DNA from: Agelas oroides
Lineage: Eukaryota; Porifera; Demospongiae; Agelasida; Agelasidae
Length of the DNA: 64,000 nucleotides
NCBI GenBank assembly: GCA_949130485.1
Contig: OX422204.1
Span: 434,001 to 498,000, forward strand
Direction of reading: 5' to 3'
Made by a program: the position numbers and the translations under genes. Every line of letters begins with the position of its first letter. Within the stretch, counting starts at the first letter, position 1. Below the pieces are notes generated by a model, which saw nothing but the letters and a program-made list of their open reading frames with translations, ran no database searches and was not told the DNA's origin. Shown here one piece after another: positions 29,263-39,394 of the stretch.

Positions 29263-29613
29263 CTACAGCGGAGGGAATGTGCAACATGTCCATGCCCAAA
29301 ATGGGATGTTATTCAAAAACACCTCAAAGAGAGCACAGGGTTTGAGGGGGGGATATACACCACGTGCTACAAATCTCATCTTCTTGTTCTGAAAGAGAAC
29401 AAACCCATTAGCAGGGACAGTGATTTGGAGGAGCTAATTAGCACTTACACTGAACAAATCCCACCAACTGATGAGGTCATCACTGCTCATGATGTAATTA
29501 AGACAGTTGTCAGAGTAGGGCACATACTGCACAAAAAGCAAGCAGTACTGCTGCCTAGTGTTCGCAACATTTTTGTGAGTCATGCCAGAGACCTCCTTAA
29601 GTCAATGCTGTGA
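29263..29613 (+). pseudogene. Coding-like fragment, unknown family
   Basis: A frame is open for 116 codons from after the TGA at 29260 to the TGA at 29611. It has a protein-like composition: ECATCPCPKWDVIQKHL, then GIYTTCYKSHLLVLKENKP, then DLEELISTYTEQIPPTDEV. There is no in-frame ATG before 29425 and I see no partner exons. It begins just after a MITE. I do not recognise it; it may be one exon of a broken gene or of a transposon gene. Confidence 0.35.
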
Positions 29614-29742
29614 GGAGATAGAACAGGTGGGTATTAAGTGACTAATGATGTGAAGTGATTAATAGACTGGGAATATGTGTGTCTGCGGATACACTATCAA
29701 GGTTTTTTATACAGTTATGTGTGAAACAGACACCTAGTAAAA

Positions 29743-30137
29743 AAGTCTCGCAAGCCAGACCCAACCAACCCCAGCGCGGATCGCTTTCAGTATCATGCAC
29801 GGGGAAGGAAGGGTCTGGTGACTCTCAGTAGGTTTTCGTGTGCTACGTCGTGATTGCTGTGTAGACAATCTGATTGGCTACGGTCACATGACTTTGAGCT
29901 AATATCGACAGGTGAAAACACTGAATTGGAAGACAGTCATGACGTTCATTACCCATGCTAGCACTTATAGCACACCTACTTAATGTGACTTTATCAAACA
30001 TTTTCCTCGTGACTTCCGTGTTTAATGCATTCCACTTGCACACGGAAACCTACTAGAGTCACCAGACCCTTCTTTCCCCGTGCATGATACTGAAAGCGAT
30101 CCACACTGGGGTTGGTTGGGTCTGGCTTGCGAGACTA
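29743..30137. mobile_element. 395-bp TAGTCTCG-type MITE, long inverted repeats
   Basis: Arms of over 100 bp: AGTCTCGCAAGCCAGACCCA on the left is mirrored by TGGGTCTGGCTTGCGAGACT on the right, and the match continues through CTTTCAGTATCATGCACGGG. Flanks CTAGTAAAA and CTAGTAATA match at 8 of 9 positions. No coding sequence is inside. Confidence 0.88.
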
Positions 30138-30871
30138 CTAGTAATACATGTATGTACATGTGTAACTGTGTGATGGCTAGCAAATTACCTTACTGAAAGT
30201 ATTTATACACATGGCTATGTGTAAATGTGTGTCATCTAGTGTGTAACAGCAAACCTTGTAACTGTGTGTAAAGAATAGTGTGTAACAAAGTGTCTTTTGT
30301 GAGCACTTTACAAAATTATATGTATGGCATATTTACTTGCCGTCCGGAAAACATTTTGGCAGAATGCTATCAACTTGGTTTTTTGACTGTTACTTCTTCA
30401 TACACTCACCTAACATATATGTAGTTTTCGGCTTGCTCTGGTATACCATCGTAAAGTAATGGCTGCTTTTATGGCACTCAATCGCAGCTTACATTTCGAT
30501 CCCGTTCGGGTTAGCCGTCTTCCCTGCCGACAGAAGTTAAAGTTCCCTTCAAGTAGTACGTCATTGTATAAAATAGAGATCTAGCTACTTCTTGAAGCCG
30601 TAGGAGACTTGATTTCTTCAACGAAATGTGGCTATACAACTACTTCTCTCTGCTGTGTATCTTCACACCGAAGACCGCCATTTAGGCGGAAACAATGACG
30701 TCACGGTGCAAATAAATTCACGTGATTTTTCCGTTGGCGACACGACTGGAGAGTCAATTTTTCAATCTTCCCTCACTATAGACCGTGATAGCTGGAGTAT
30801 TGCTGAAAGATCATGTGTGCCGCATGGCAAGATGTCCCTCAGTAATGTCTTTTAATACTGCTAATTTGGAT
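30138..30871. other. Upstream region of GT14 copy 3
   Basis: No gene. About 30750-30871 (TCTTCCCTCACTATAGACCG onward) is shared with the upstream region of copy 5 at 35040-35157, including potential upstream ATGs, so it is probably 5' UTR or promoter sequence common to the two. Confidence 0.5.
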
Positions 30872-32377
30872 ATGAAACCCTTGTCATCTTTCTTCAAATC
30901 GTCATGGAAATTCCTGATGTTCTTCGTCTTCTGTCTGATGACGGGATATGCATTGTACTACTGTAGCATCACAAACAGTGAACTTTCAGATATTTGGCAA
31001 TCTGAACCGACATTGACTAATCCTACCATCCATACGATTAGTTATAGATTGATGTACACCCCAAAGACTAATGTACAGGTGGTGAAAGAAGCGACACAAG
31101 CTATGAGAATAGATACTTTTAACACCACAAAGTCCCCAGACCCAAAACACCAAGTTCCACTCACTGAGCAAAGACCTCAGTGTAATGCAAGTGGCATTAC
31201 ATCTTGGGAACATGGTGTTGTGACTCAGTTTTTCCCTCTAATTAAAAGAAACTGCTCAAAGCTTATAGCAGGTTCACAGGGTGAAGTGTACAATGTCAGG
31301 CAACAGCTGAAAGTGTGGAAGAATGAGGAATCTGATGCGCAGTTTGTCCAGAGGATGAGCAACTGTGCAAATGTTATTGAAGAGTTTTCCAACAACTTTT
31401 ACGTATCATCTGAAGATAAAGACTTCCCCCTTGCATTTATTTTTGTTGTGTACACAAATGCGAGGCAAGTTGTGAGGCTGTTGAAGGCCATTTACAGACC
31501 TCACAACTTGTACTGTATTCACCCTGATGCAAGACAAGGGGAAGGATTTGCTCGAGTCTTTCGACAGATCTCAAAATGTCTGGACAATGTCTTTGTTGCC
31601 TCAAAGTTGATAAATGTGTATTACCAGCACCATACCATCATGGATTCTCAGCTGAACTGTATGGAAGATCTACTGAAGTATGAACCTCATAGATGGAAGT
31701 ACGTGATTAACTTGTGTGGCCGAGAACTACCTTTGAAGACCAATAGAGAAATTGTTTCTAGCCTGAAAAAGTTGAAAGGGACAAGTGCCATAGACTCTGT
31801 GTTGTTAGGTAGACAGGCGCATATCTGGGAAGACCGTTTCACACACAAGATTGCACTCAATTACACAAGCGGTCGTATTTACTATACCTCTCAGAAAGCT
31901 GGTCGTCCGCCACACCACATACGGATCTACAAAAGCTTTAACTTTATAGCAGCAACTAGACTATTTGCAGATTTTATACTTCACAGCAGAAAAGCAATCG
32001 ACTTTCGGAATTACCTCAAAGAACTAAAAATCCCAGAGGAGCACTTCTATGCATCCTTGGGTCGCCTTCCAGAAGCACCTGGTGGCTATCCAAAGAGTGG
32101 CAACATAGCTGTTCCTGTAGTTGACCAGTATATTTGGCTAAATTCAGCTGGAAAACCCAGGAAGTATCACCAGGTCTGTGAGGGAAAGCCAGTGCACTTT
32201 ATATGCATATTAACTGTAGGAGATTTACCTGAGATATATCGCCTGGGTGTCTACAACCCTCGGCCACATTTCTTCTTTAACAAATACTTTATGGAGGATG
32301 ACCATGTTGTGATGGATTGTATGGAAGAGAGACTTGTAAAACAGAACTTGTTAGAGTATAAACGTGACTGTGGTTGA
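30872..32377 (+). CDS. Core-2/I-branching GlcNAc-transferase, copy 3
   Basis: 501 residues from the MKPLSSFFKSSWKFLMFF start, chosen because this methionine is the only one conserved in copies 3, 5 and 6; in-frame ATGs at 30824 and 30845 are alternatives. A short cytoplasmic tail leads into an anchor (FLMFFVFCLMTGYALYY), a short stem and the GT14 domain with IPEEHFYASLGRLPEAPGG. From VYYQHHTIMDSQLNCMEDLL to the end it differs from copy 1 at only a handful of residues, while the N-terminal part belongs with copy 5. This makes it a mosaic of two lineages. Confidence 0.88.
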   Translation: MKPLSSFFKSSWKFLMFFVFCLMTGYALYYCSITNSELSDIWQSEPTLTNPTIHTISYRLMYTPKTNVQVVKEATQAMRIDTFNTTKSPDPKHQVPLTEQRPQCNASGITSWEHGVVTQFFPLIKRNCSKLIAGSQGEVYNVRQQLKVWKNEESDAQFVQRMSNCANVIEEFSNNFYVSSEDKDFPLAFIFVVYTNARQVVRLLKAIYRPHNLYCIHPDARQGEGFARVFRQISKCLDNVFVASKLINVYYQHHTIMDSQLNCMEDLLKYEPHRWKYVINLCGRELPLKTNREIVSSLKKLKGTSAIDSVLLGRQAHIWEDRFTHKIALNYTSGRIYYTSQKAGRPPHHIRIYKSFNFIAATRLFADFILHSRKAIDFRNYLKELKIPEEHFYASLGRLPEAPGGYPKSGNIAVPVVDQYIWLNSAGKPRKYHQVCEGKPVHFICILTVGDLPEIYRLGVYNPRPHFFFNKYFMEDDHVVMDCMEERLVKQNLLEYKRDCG

Positions 32378-33852
32378 ATTGTGAAAGATTAGGTACTCTA
32401 TCATGCAGTTGTCAATCAGTCAGTGATCATGCAGCTATAGCCAAGTCAGTCATCAATATCTTTATCTTATTTAATCAATTGAACACTTAACTAAAACTAA
32501 ACTTGAGGAACGTAAACAATGATATTCAGTAGTTTATGTGAATCTGGAAGAGAGACCAGTGAAACAGAACAATGCATGCAGGAAGTATACCTATAAATCA
32601 TGGTTAATGGTTTACAACAATCATACACTATTCAGCTTGGCATTTATTGTGTTAAGCACACACCACTGGCTCTTCGGCTAAACCATATAAGCTATACTAC
32701 AACAAAATCTTGGTCCCCAATGGTGTCCACTGTAGAGGGGTTCCACTGTAAACCATAGGCTATACTACAACAAAATGTTGGTCCCCAATGGTGTCCGCTA
32801 TAGAGGGGTTCCACTGTAAACCATAGGCTATACTACAACAAAATGTTGGTCCCCAATGGTGTCCACTGTTGAGGGGTTCCACTGTAAACCATAGGCTATA
32901 CATGAAATCTACAACAAAATGTTGGTCCCCAATGGTGTCCGCTATAGAGGGGTTCCACTGTAAACCATAGGCTATACTACAACAAAATGTTGGTCCCCAA
33001 TGGTGTCCACTGTTGAGGGGTTCCACTGTAAACCATAGGCTATACATGAAATCTACAACAAAATGTTGGTCCCCAATGGTGTCCGCTATAGAGGGGTTCC
33101 ACTGTAAACCATAGGCTATACTACAACAAAATGTTGGTCCCCAATGGTGTCCATTGTAGAGGGGTTCCACTGTAAACCATAGGCTATACTGCAACAAAAT
33201 GTTGGTCCCCAATGGTGTCCACTGTAGAGGGGTTCCACTGTAAACCATAGGCTATACTGCAACAAAATGTTGGTCCCCAATGGTGTCCACTGTAGAGGGG
33301 TTCCACTGTAAACCATAGGCTATGTTGGTCCCCAATGGTGTCTGCTGTAGAGGGGTTCCACTGTAAACCATAGGCTATGTTGGTCCCCAATGGTGTCTGC
33401 TGTAGAGAGGTTCCACTGTAAACCATAGGCTGTACATGAAACCTACAGACCAGGTCTTGTTCCAAGGCTGGCTGGGGAATGAGTCTACAATAAAGTAACG
33501 GAATGCAGCTGGTGTTAATTAACACTACTAACAACGTTAGCATTACAAAAACTCCTTCATGTTGTACCGGTTTACAAATATCAATAGCTAGCTACTTTTC
33601 TCTTTAGCTACAGTAGCTAATGTGCATCCCCCCAAAATTTCAGAGAGGGCTCTGAGTGGTACAACATTCCAAGTACTTCCACATGCTAATGCAGAGAAGC
33701 TTAACAGTTACATGTTTACGTTGCACTAGTTTGGCATCTGCATTGCACGTTGTCCAGCAGTGCAGCTAGGCACTTGTCAGTACAGGTAGTTAGTGTAGCC
33801 AGTTGCTAGTGTACAATAGAGCAATGTGACAGGGTGTGCCTCCTATATTCAG
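32378..33852. other. Spacer between GT14 copies 3 and 4
   Basis: 32378-32700 matches the 3' flank of copy 1, 32690-33430 is a 68-bp repeat array, and 33430-33852 matches the upstream flank of copy 2. This is the same arrangement as between copies 1 and 2, so a block with two genes was duplicated. Confidence 0.7.
32690..33430. repeat. About 68-bp minisatellite, roughly 11 copies
   Basis: The unit contains GGTCCCCAATGGTGTCCACT, GTAGAGGGGTTCCACTGTAA and ACCATAGGCTATACTACAAC. Units are 52-80 bp long because the spacer part varies. The paralogous flank at 24536-24600 has a single unit, so the array expanded after the block duplication. The GGTTCCACTGTA motif resembles termini of pogo/Tc1-type elements. 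Open frames across it are repeat artefacts. Confidence 0.93.
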
Positions 33853-34300
33853 GCAATTTGCTCACTATTTATTAACCAATCAGAAAGCTGCAGACTTCAG
33901 ACACTATCTCAATGATGTTTGGATGCCCGAAGAATCATTTTATGCATCCCTTTATCGATTCCCAGAAGCTGCACGCTATGGTGGACACTCTAACACTGTG
34001 AGACTACCAGTTCCATTCCCAGAGGTGAGTATATGGCTCATAAGATTGGGCCAAAGACTGACCGCAGAGCGTTGTTCAGGGTTGAAAGTACACTCTCTTT
34101 GCATTGTAGCAACCGGTGATCTTCACAGAGTGTACGAGATTGGTGTTGATAAGGATTATTTCTTCTTCAACAAGTACTTTATGGAGGTTGACCACGTCAT
34201 AATGGATTGTATGGAGGAGAGGCTTGTGAAACAGAATATGGTGGAGTATGCCCAGGATGTGGGCTGTCTACTGCCTCCCGAAGTCACAATTCATCATTAA
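33853..34300 (+). pseudogene. 5'-truncated GT14 copy 4
   Basis: Encodes only the last 149 residues of the enzyme, from QFAHYLLTNQKAADF to LLPPEVTIHH, and is nearly identical to copy 2. Directly upstream, 33700-33852 matches the 5' flank of copy 2, so about 1.46 kb (equivalent to 25027-26484, from just upstream of the start codon to the middle of the catalytic domain) has been deleted cleanly at an AG dinucleotide. It lacks the anchor, the stem and half of the catalytic domain. It retains the PEESFYAS active-site segment. A functional enzyme is unlikely. Confidence 0.9.
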
Positions 34301-35157
34301 TAATAATACACTGGAGTAGCTAACATCAATGAAAGTTGCAGCATAGCTACATAGCTAGTTTTGAGGCCTATGCACCTCTGACGGTCAGCATGGAAATTGT
34401 ACGTTCTCATTCAATAATATGTGGCTATTTGTGTCATCCCACATGAAATGGAGCCCTGATATATGATGCAAAGATACTTCCACTTTGTCTCACAAAGCTG
34501 AAACTCTCTCGCTCGTCTCGCCGGCGCTGTTCAGTTTGGTTTTCCAATTTCATACAACTTGGTTGTGTTCAACAGTGCATGTTTTGTGTATATACTTGTT
34601 TGTATACTGTCTAAGTAATGAAGTCACAGTGTCTTGGAGGTGTGTGCACATGCAAATCCAAATGGGGAGTTATGTAGCCTAGTCTCGTGCCCAGACGGCG
34701 CAACAAATGCGGTCTGGGGACGAGACTAGACACCTCAATCTATCTGTGGGCGTGTGATTTAGCCTCGTTCCCAGGCCATACCTATCACAACGGTAGCCTG
34801 AGAACGAGGCTCAGAATCCAGTCACCGTTCACCAGTCACCACAACCCAGGTTAAGCAGGAAGCTAACTAAATTTCAACATTTTCTAGAATAGTTCGAGTC
34901 TAGAATGCATACTAATCTTCTTCCTAGTACCTCCGCCCAGCTTTTCGTCGCTTGTGACTCGGCAGGAATTTCGACGGAAAATTGGGCGGAGTCATTTTTC
35001 CAAGGATACTTTGTTACTAAATTATCCTTGATTTTTCAGTCTTCCCTCACTATAGACCGTGATAGCTGGAGTATTGCTGAAAGAGCATGTGTGCCGCATG
35101 GCAAGATGTCCCTCAGTAATGTCTTTTAATACTGCTAATTTGGATTTGATTTCAGAT
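34301..35157. other. Spacer between copies 4 and 5
   Basis: Matches 26937-27600 including the two mini-MITEs (34680-34728, about 34761-34812) and then switches at about 34998 to the upstream sequence of copy 3 (30750 onward). The switch marks a recombination breakpoint. Confidence 0.7.
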
Positions 35158-36699
35158 ATGAAACCCTTGTCATCTTTCCTCAAATCGTCATGGAAATTCC
35201 TGATGTTCTTCGTCTTCTGTCTGATGGTGGGATATGCATTGTACTACCGTAGCATCACAAACAGTGAACTTTCAGATATTTGGCAATCTGAATCGACATT
35301 GACTAATCCTACCATCCATACGATTAGTTATAGATTGATGTACACCCCAAAGACAAATGTACAGGTGGCGAAAGAAGCTAACCTAACGACACAAGCTGTG
35401 AGAATAGATACTTTTAACACCACAAATTCCCCAGACCCAAAACACCAAGTTCCACTCACTGAGCAAAGACCTCAGTGTAATGTAAGTGACATTAAGTCTT
35501 GGGAACATGGTGTTGTGACTCAGTTTTTCCCTCTAATAAAAAGAAACTGCTCAAAGCTTATAGCAGGTTCACAGGGTGAAGTGTACAATGTCAGACAACA
35601 GCTGAAAGTGTGGAAGAATGAGGAATCTGATGCCCAGTTTGTCCAGAGGATGAGCAGCTGTGCGAATGTTATTGAAGAGTTTTCCAACAACTTTTACGTA
35701 TCATCTGAAGAGAAAGACTTCCCTCTTGCATTTATTTTTGTTGTGTACACAAATGCGAGGCAAGTTGTGAGGCTGTTGAAGGCCATTTACAGACCGCACA
35801 ACTTGTACTGTATTCACCCTGATGCAAGACATGGGGAAGGATTTGCTCAAGTCTTTCGGCAGATCTCAAAATGTCTGGATAATGTCTTTGTGGCCTCAAA
35901 GTTAGAGAGAGTCTACTATGGCCACCATAGTATAATGGATGCTCAACTGAGCTGCATGAAGGATCTGACAGAATATGACCAGTCTAGGTGGAGGTATGTC
36001 ATCAACTTGGTTGGACGAGAGTTACCCTTGCAGACAAACCAACATATTGTGAAGCTATTAAAACATGCAAGCAATGTCAGTATAGTGGAGTCACAACCAA
36101 TTGGAAAATCCTTCTTTAACGAACGGTTTAAGTACAAAATAGGAGTCAATTATCGTACTGGAAGGCTGTACAGGATGCGAGAAAAACTAGCTGCAACACC
36201 ACACGGTATTAAGATTTATAAGGGCAGTACTCACTTTGCACTTACAAGGCAATTTGCTCACTTCCTTTTAACCAATCAGAAAGCCATAGATTTCCAACAA
36301 TACCTCAATGATGTTTGGATTCCAGAGGAATCATTTTATGCATCACTTTTTAGGCTCTCAGAATCTGAAAACGAAGGTGGTCACTCAAACATTGTGACTC
36401 TACCAATTCCCTACACAGAAGTGAGTATATGGCTTGCCAAACTAAGTCCAAAGGAAGTCTTGGAGCGTTGTTCAGGGTTTAAACGTCATGCTGTTTGCAT
36501 TGTAGCCACAGGTGATCTTCACAGAGTGTACGAGATTGGTGTTAATAAGGATTTTTTCTTCTTCAACAAGTACTTTATGGAGGTCGACCACATCATAATG
36601 GATTGTATGGAGGAGAGGCTTGTGAAGCAGAATATGGTTGAGTATGCTCAGGATGTGGGCTGTCTACTGCCTCCCGAAGTCAGAAATAATACACAATGA
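35158..36699 (+). CDS. Core-2/I-branching GlcNAc-transferase, copy 5
   Basis: 513 residues from the MKPLSSFLKSSWKFLMFF start conserved in copies 3 and 6 (ATG at 35158; in-frame ATGs at 35098 and 35119 are alternatives). The anchor and stem are close to copy 3. The catalytic half is of the copy 2 type with its own substitutions (VWIPEESFYASLFRLSESEN at the catalytic Glu position) and the C-terminus is AQDVGCLLPPEV. No disruption is seen. Confidence 0.88.
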   Translation: MKPLSSFLKSSWKFLMFFVFCLMVGYALYYRSITNSELSDIWQSESTLTNPTIHTISYRLMYTPKTNVQVAKEANLTTQAVRIDTFNTTNSPDPKHQVPLTEQRPQCNVSDIKSWEHGVVTQFFPLIKRNCSKLIAGSQGEVYNVRQQLKVWKNEESDAQFVQRMSSCANVIEEFSNNFYVSSEEKDFPLAFIFVVYTNARQVVRLLKAIYRPHNLYCIHPDARHGEGFAQVFRQISKCLDNVFVASKLERVYYGHHSIMDAQLSCMKDLTEYDQSRWRYVINLVGRELPLQTNQHIVKLLKHASNVSIVESQPIGKSFFNERFKYKIGVNYRTGRLYRMREKLAATPHGIKIYKGSTHFALTRQFAHFLLTNQKAIDFQQYLNDVWIPEESFYASLFRLSESENEGGHSNIVTLPIPYTEVSIWLAKLSPKEVLERCSGFKRHAVCIVATGDLHRVYEIGVNKDFFFFNKYFMEVDHIIMDCMEERLVKQNMVEYAQDVGCLLPPEVRNNTQ

Positions 36700-37254
36700 C
36701 ATCAATGAAAGTTGCAGCATATATTATAGTTTGGAGACTTATGTGATATACACCGTCGTATCAGCTCAATAATGCCTATACATAGTGTGTTCATATATAA
36801 TTGTCTGCAATGGATTCTGCATATAAAGTCTATTTGTTCAGATATGTGATCAGGAATGTTTTTGCTGTATTCATAAATCCACATTGGTAGATATTTCGAT
36901 TTTCAATGCAACTTGCATGGACCTGCATTCAAGATGATTATACGAGTATGAAAAGCGTGTGTGTAACTATTTCTATTTAAACACTAGCTAGCTAATCCTT
37001 AGGTCTTGATAAAAATGTTGTGACAAGCTATCACTATATAGGTCTTGATAAAACTAGCTCTCGTCTCCTCTCCAAGCTCCCCACATTGAGAGCAGTACCA
37101 GATCACATACCTTGCTTATGTGCTCCCACATTCCCAATCCTTTCCAACTCTGGAGCATCATTGTCAGGGTTTACTGTTCACCTGGAAACTACAGACAGCA
37201 TGTCTATTACTACCTAACTGGTAGCTTCGTACCCAATGAATGAACCTGGGTGTG

Positions 37255-37660
37255 AAGCTACCCAACTGGACAGCACGTCTATCACTACACAACTGGAGAC
37301 TATAGACAGCACGTCTATCACATCACCACCCAACTGGAGACTACAGACAGCACGCCTGATGCTACCCAACTGGAGACTACAGACAGGACGTCTGATGCCA
37401 CCCAACTGGAGACTACAGACAGGACGTCTGATGCCACCCAACTGGAGACTACAGACAGCACGTCTGATGCTACCCAACTGGGGACTACAGACAGCACGTC
37501 TGATGCCACCCAACTGGGGACTACAGACAGCACGTCTGATGCTACCCAACTGGGGACTATACAGACAGCACGTCTGATGCTACCCAACTGGGGACTACAG
37601 ACAGCACGTCTGATGCTACCCAACTGGAGACTACAGACAGCACGTCTATCACTACCCAAG
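37255..37660. repeat. 36-bp minisatellite, about 11 copies
   Basis: The unit is built from ACCCAACTGGAGACTACAGA and CAGCACGTCTGATGCT. The period is a multiple of three, so frames stay open on both strands (for example 37236-37577 and 37214-37549); none of these looks like a real protein. Confidence 0.93.
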
Positions 37661-38675
37661 GTGCACTGTGATTTCCTGATGAAACAGGTTTATGACCTGA
37701 GTGGAATGCGAGGCACCTATAAACATTCCTCATGACATGGGGTTGACAAAGACCACAGTTTGTTTTATGATAGGATGATCCAGCTTCTGTAAACCACTTG
37801 TCCTATGGCAAACATTTTAAGGCACCAGTAAACACTATCTAATTAGGAGGAGAGTGGAGGGAGTCCTACAACAACTGGCTTGCATGCTTGATTCTGCACT
37901 GCTGTTTATTCGGCAGAACATAGTAGGGACTTGCCACAGATATCTCAGGGCAGAATTTCAAAATGTATAAACAATGTTTCGACCAATGCGATCTTCCTCA
38001 GGTGTTCCTATATACTAACCACTATCTAATTAGACTTTGCAAAAACAAATAAATAAATAATAAAATGTTGCACTTGCTCTGCAGCGTCTTAATGCACAAT
38101 TAAAACCATCTCATATTTGCTTGGATACAGAAATATTTGCATGAGTACAAAAGTGCTATGTATAAGTCGTATAAGGTTTTTGACAAAACAAGTGTGTATC
38201 ACTATAGGAGAACAAACAAGTGATATGTCAGCCACTTCCTAGTGCTGCCAAGTACGCAGGCACCTTACAAGACCACTTGTACAATTTGCATAACTAGAAC
38301 TGCATGCAAATTGGAATGTGACTTCAAGCTAGCCAACACTGAATCCACGCTGTGGTTGGACATCAAATACTTTTGTATCCAAGCTATCATAATTCATATA
38401 TACCGGTATCATTACTGTATTAATCAGTGCCGGATAAGCGTGTCGTTCAGAACAAGACGTAGACGGCAGTTCTTCATTGCAAGGTACTTTAGTGTTAACA
38501 GTTACTTGTTAGCTATTATATATATAATGAGCTGCTAACGTAACGATGTATCTAGTGCACGAATTGTTTGTTGCTTGCATGCATGAGTATGCTCTTGTAT
38601 CTTCACGAGTGGCCGAGGGTCACGGAACGCTTTGGTGCACAACGCCGCGAGTACCTAGTACTGTTCTACTCTCAA

Positions 38676-39030
38676 GCAAGGTTCACGGACCCACAAGGGT
38701 ATGGCCAACAGGCAAGGTTCACGGACCCACAAGGGTATGGCCAACAGGCAAGGTTCACAGACCCACAAGGGTATGGCCAACATGCATGACACGGACCCAC
38801 AAGGGTATGGCCAACAGGCAAGGTTCACAGACCCACAAGGGTATGGCCAACATGCATGACACGGACCCACAAGGGTATGGCCAACATGCATGACACGGAC
38901 CCACAAGGGTATGGCCAACATGCATGACACGGACCCACAAGGGTATGGCCAACATGCATGACACGGACCCACAAGGGTATGGCCAACATGCATGACACGG
39001 ACCCACAAGGGTATGGCCAACAGGCATGTA
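38676..39030. repeat. 34-36 bp minisatellite, about 10 copies
   Basis: The unit has GGACCCACAAGGGTATGGCC followed by AACATGCATGACAC or by AACAGGCAAGGTTCAC, giving two interleaved subtypes. Long minus-strand frames (repeating HACWPYPCGS) are artefacts. Confidence 0.93.
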
Positions 39031-39394
39031 CCAATACAACACAAAACACATGCACAGGCTAGATAAAGAACTGTTCCGAGTTGGGCTGGCTCAGCTGTCT
39101 TTGGTGTTTGGTCGAACCGAAAAAAGGCAGGCCTAGGTTATGCAAAGTCACCAACTCAATACCAGGCCTCATCAGCTGCACTGCATGGGGTGACTGGGAG
39201 ATGGGGACTGTTACCTCGTGCATAAAATGCTGCCAGCTAGGTAGATGGCCTGGACTTTCATGCTAGCCTTTTCTGATGTATAGCGAGCTAACTAACTACT
39301 ATAGCTACTGTTCCGCAAGATAGTACAACTATGTTGAATTCCTCACAATTTACACTTTATTGCCTTCACTCCTAGTTTGGACGGTAATTCAGAT

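Larger units (their letters stand above)
36700..39394. other. Intergenic between copies 5 and 6
   Basis: Contains two minisatellites (37255-37660 and 38676-39030, listed separately). No gene is supported elsewhere; 37660-38650 and 39031-39394 show nothing I can identify. Confidence 0.6.

Noticed and set aside
32760-33543. Minus-strand frames of 66 to 162 codons over the 68-bp repeat
   Set aside because: Repeat artefact (recurrent WTPLGTNI and GLQWNPS phrases), no family features.
38655-39055. Minus-strand frames repeating HACWPYPCGS
   Set aside because: Minisatellite artefact with open frames in all three phases.
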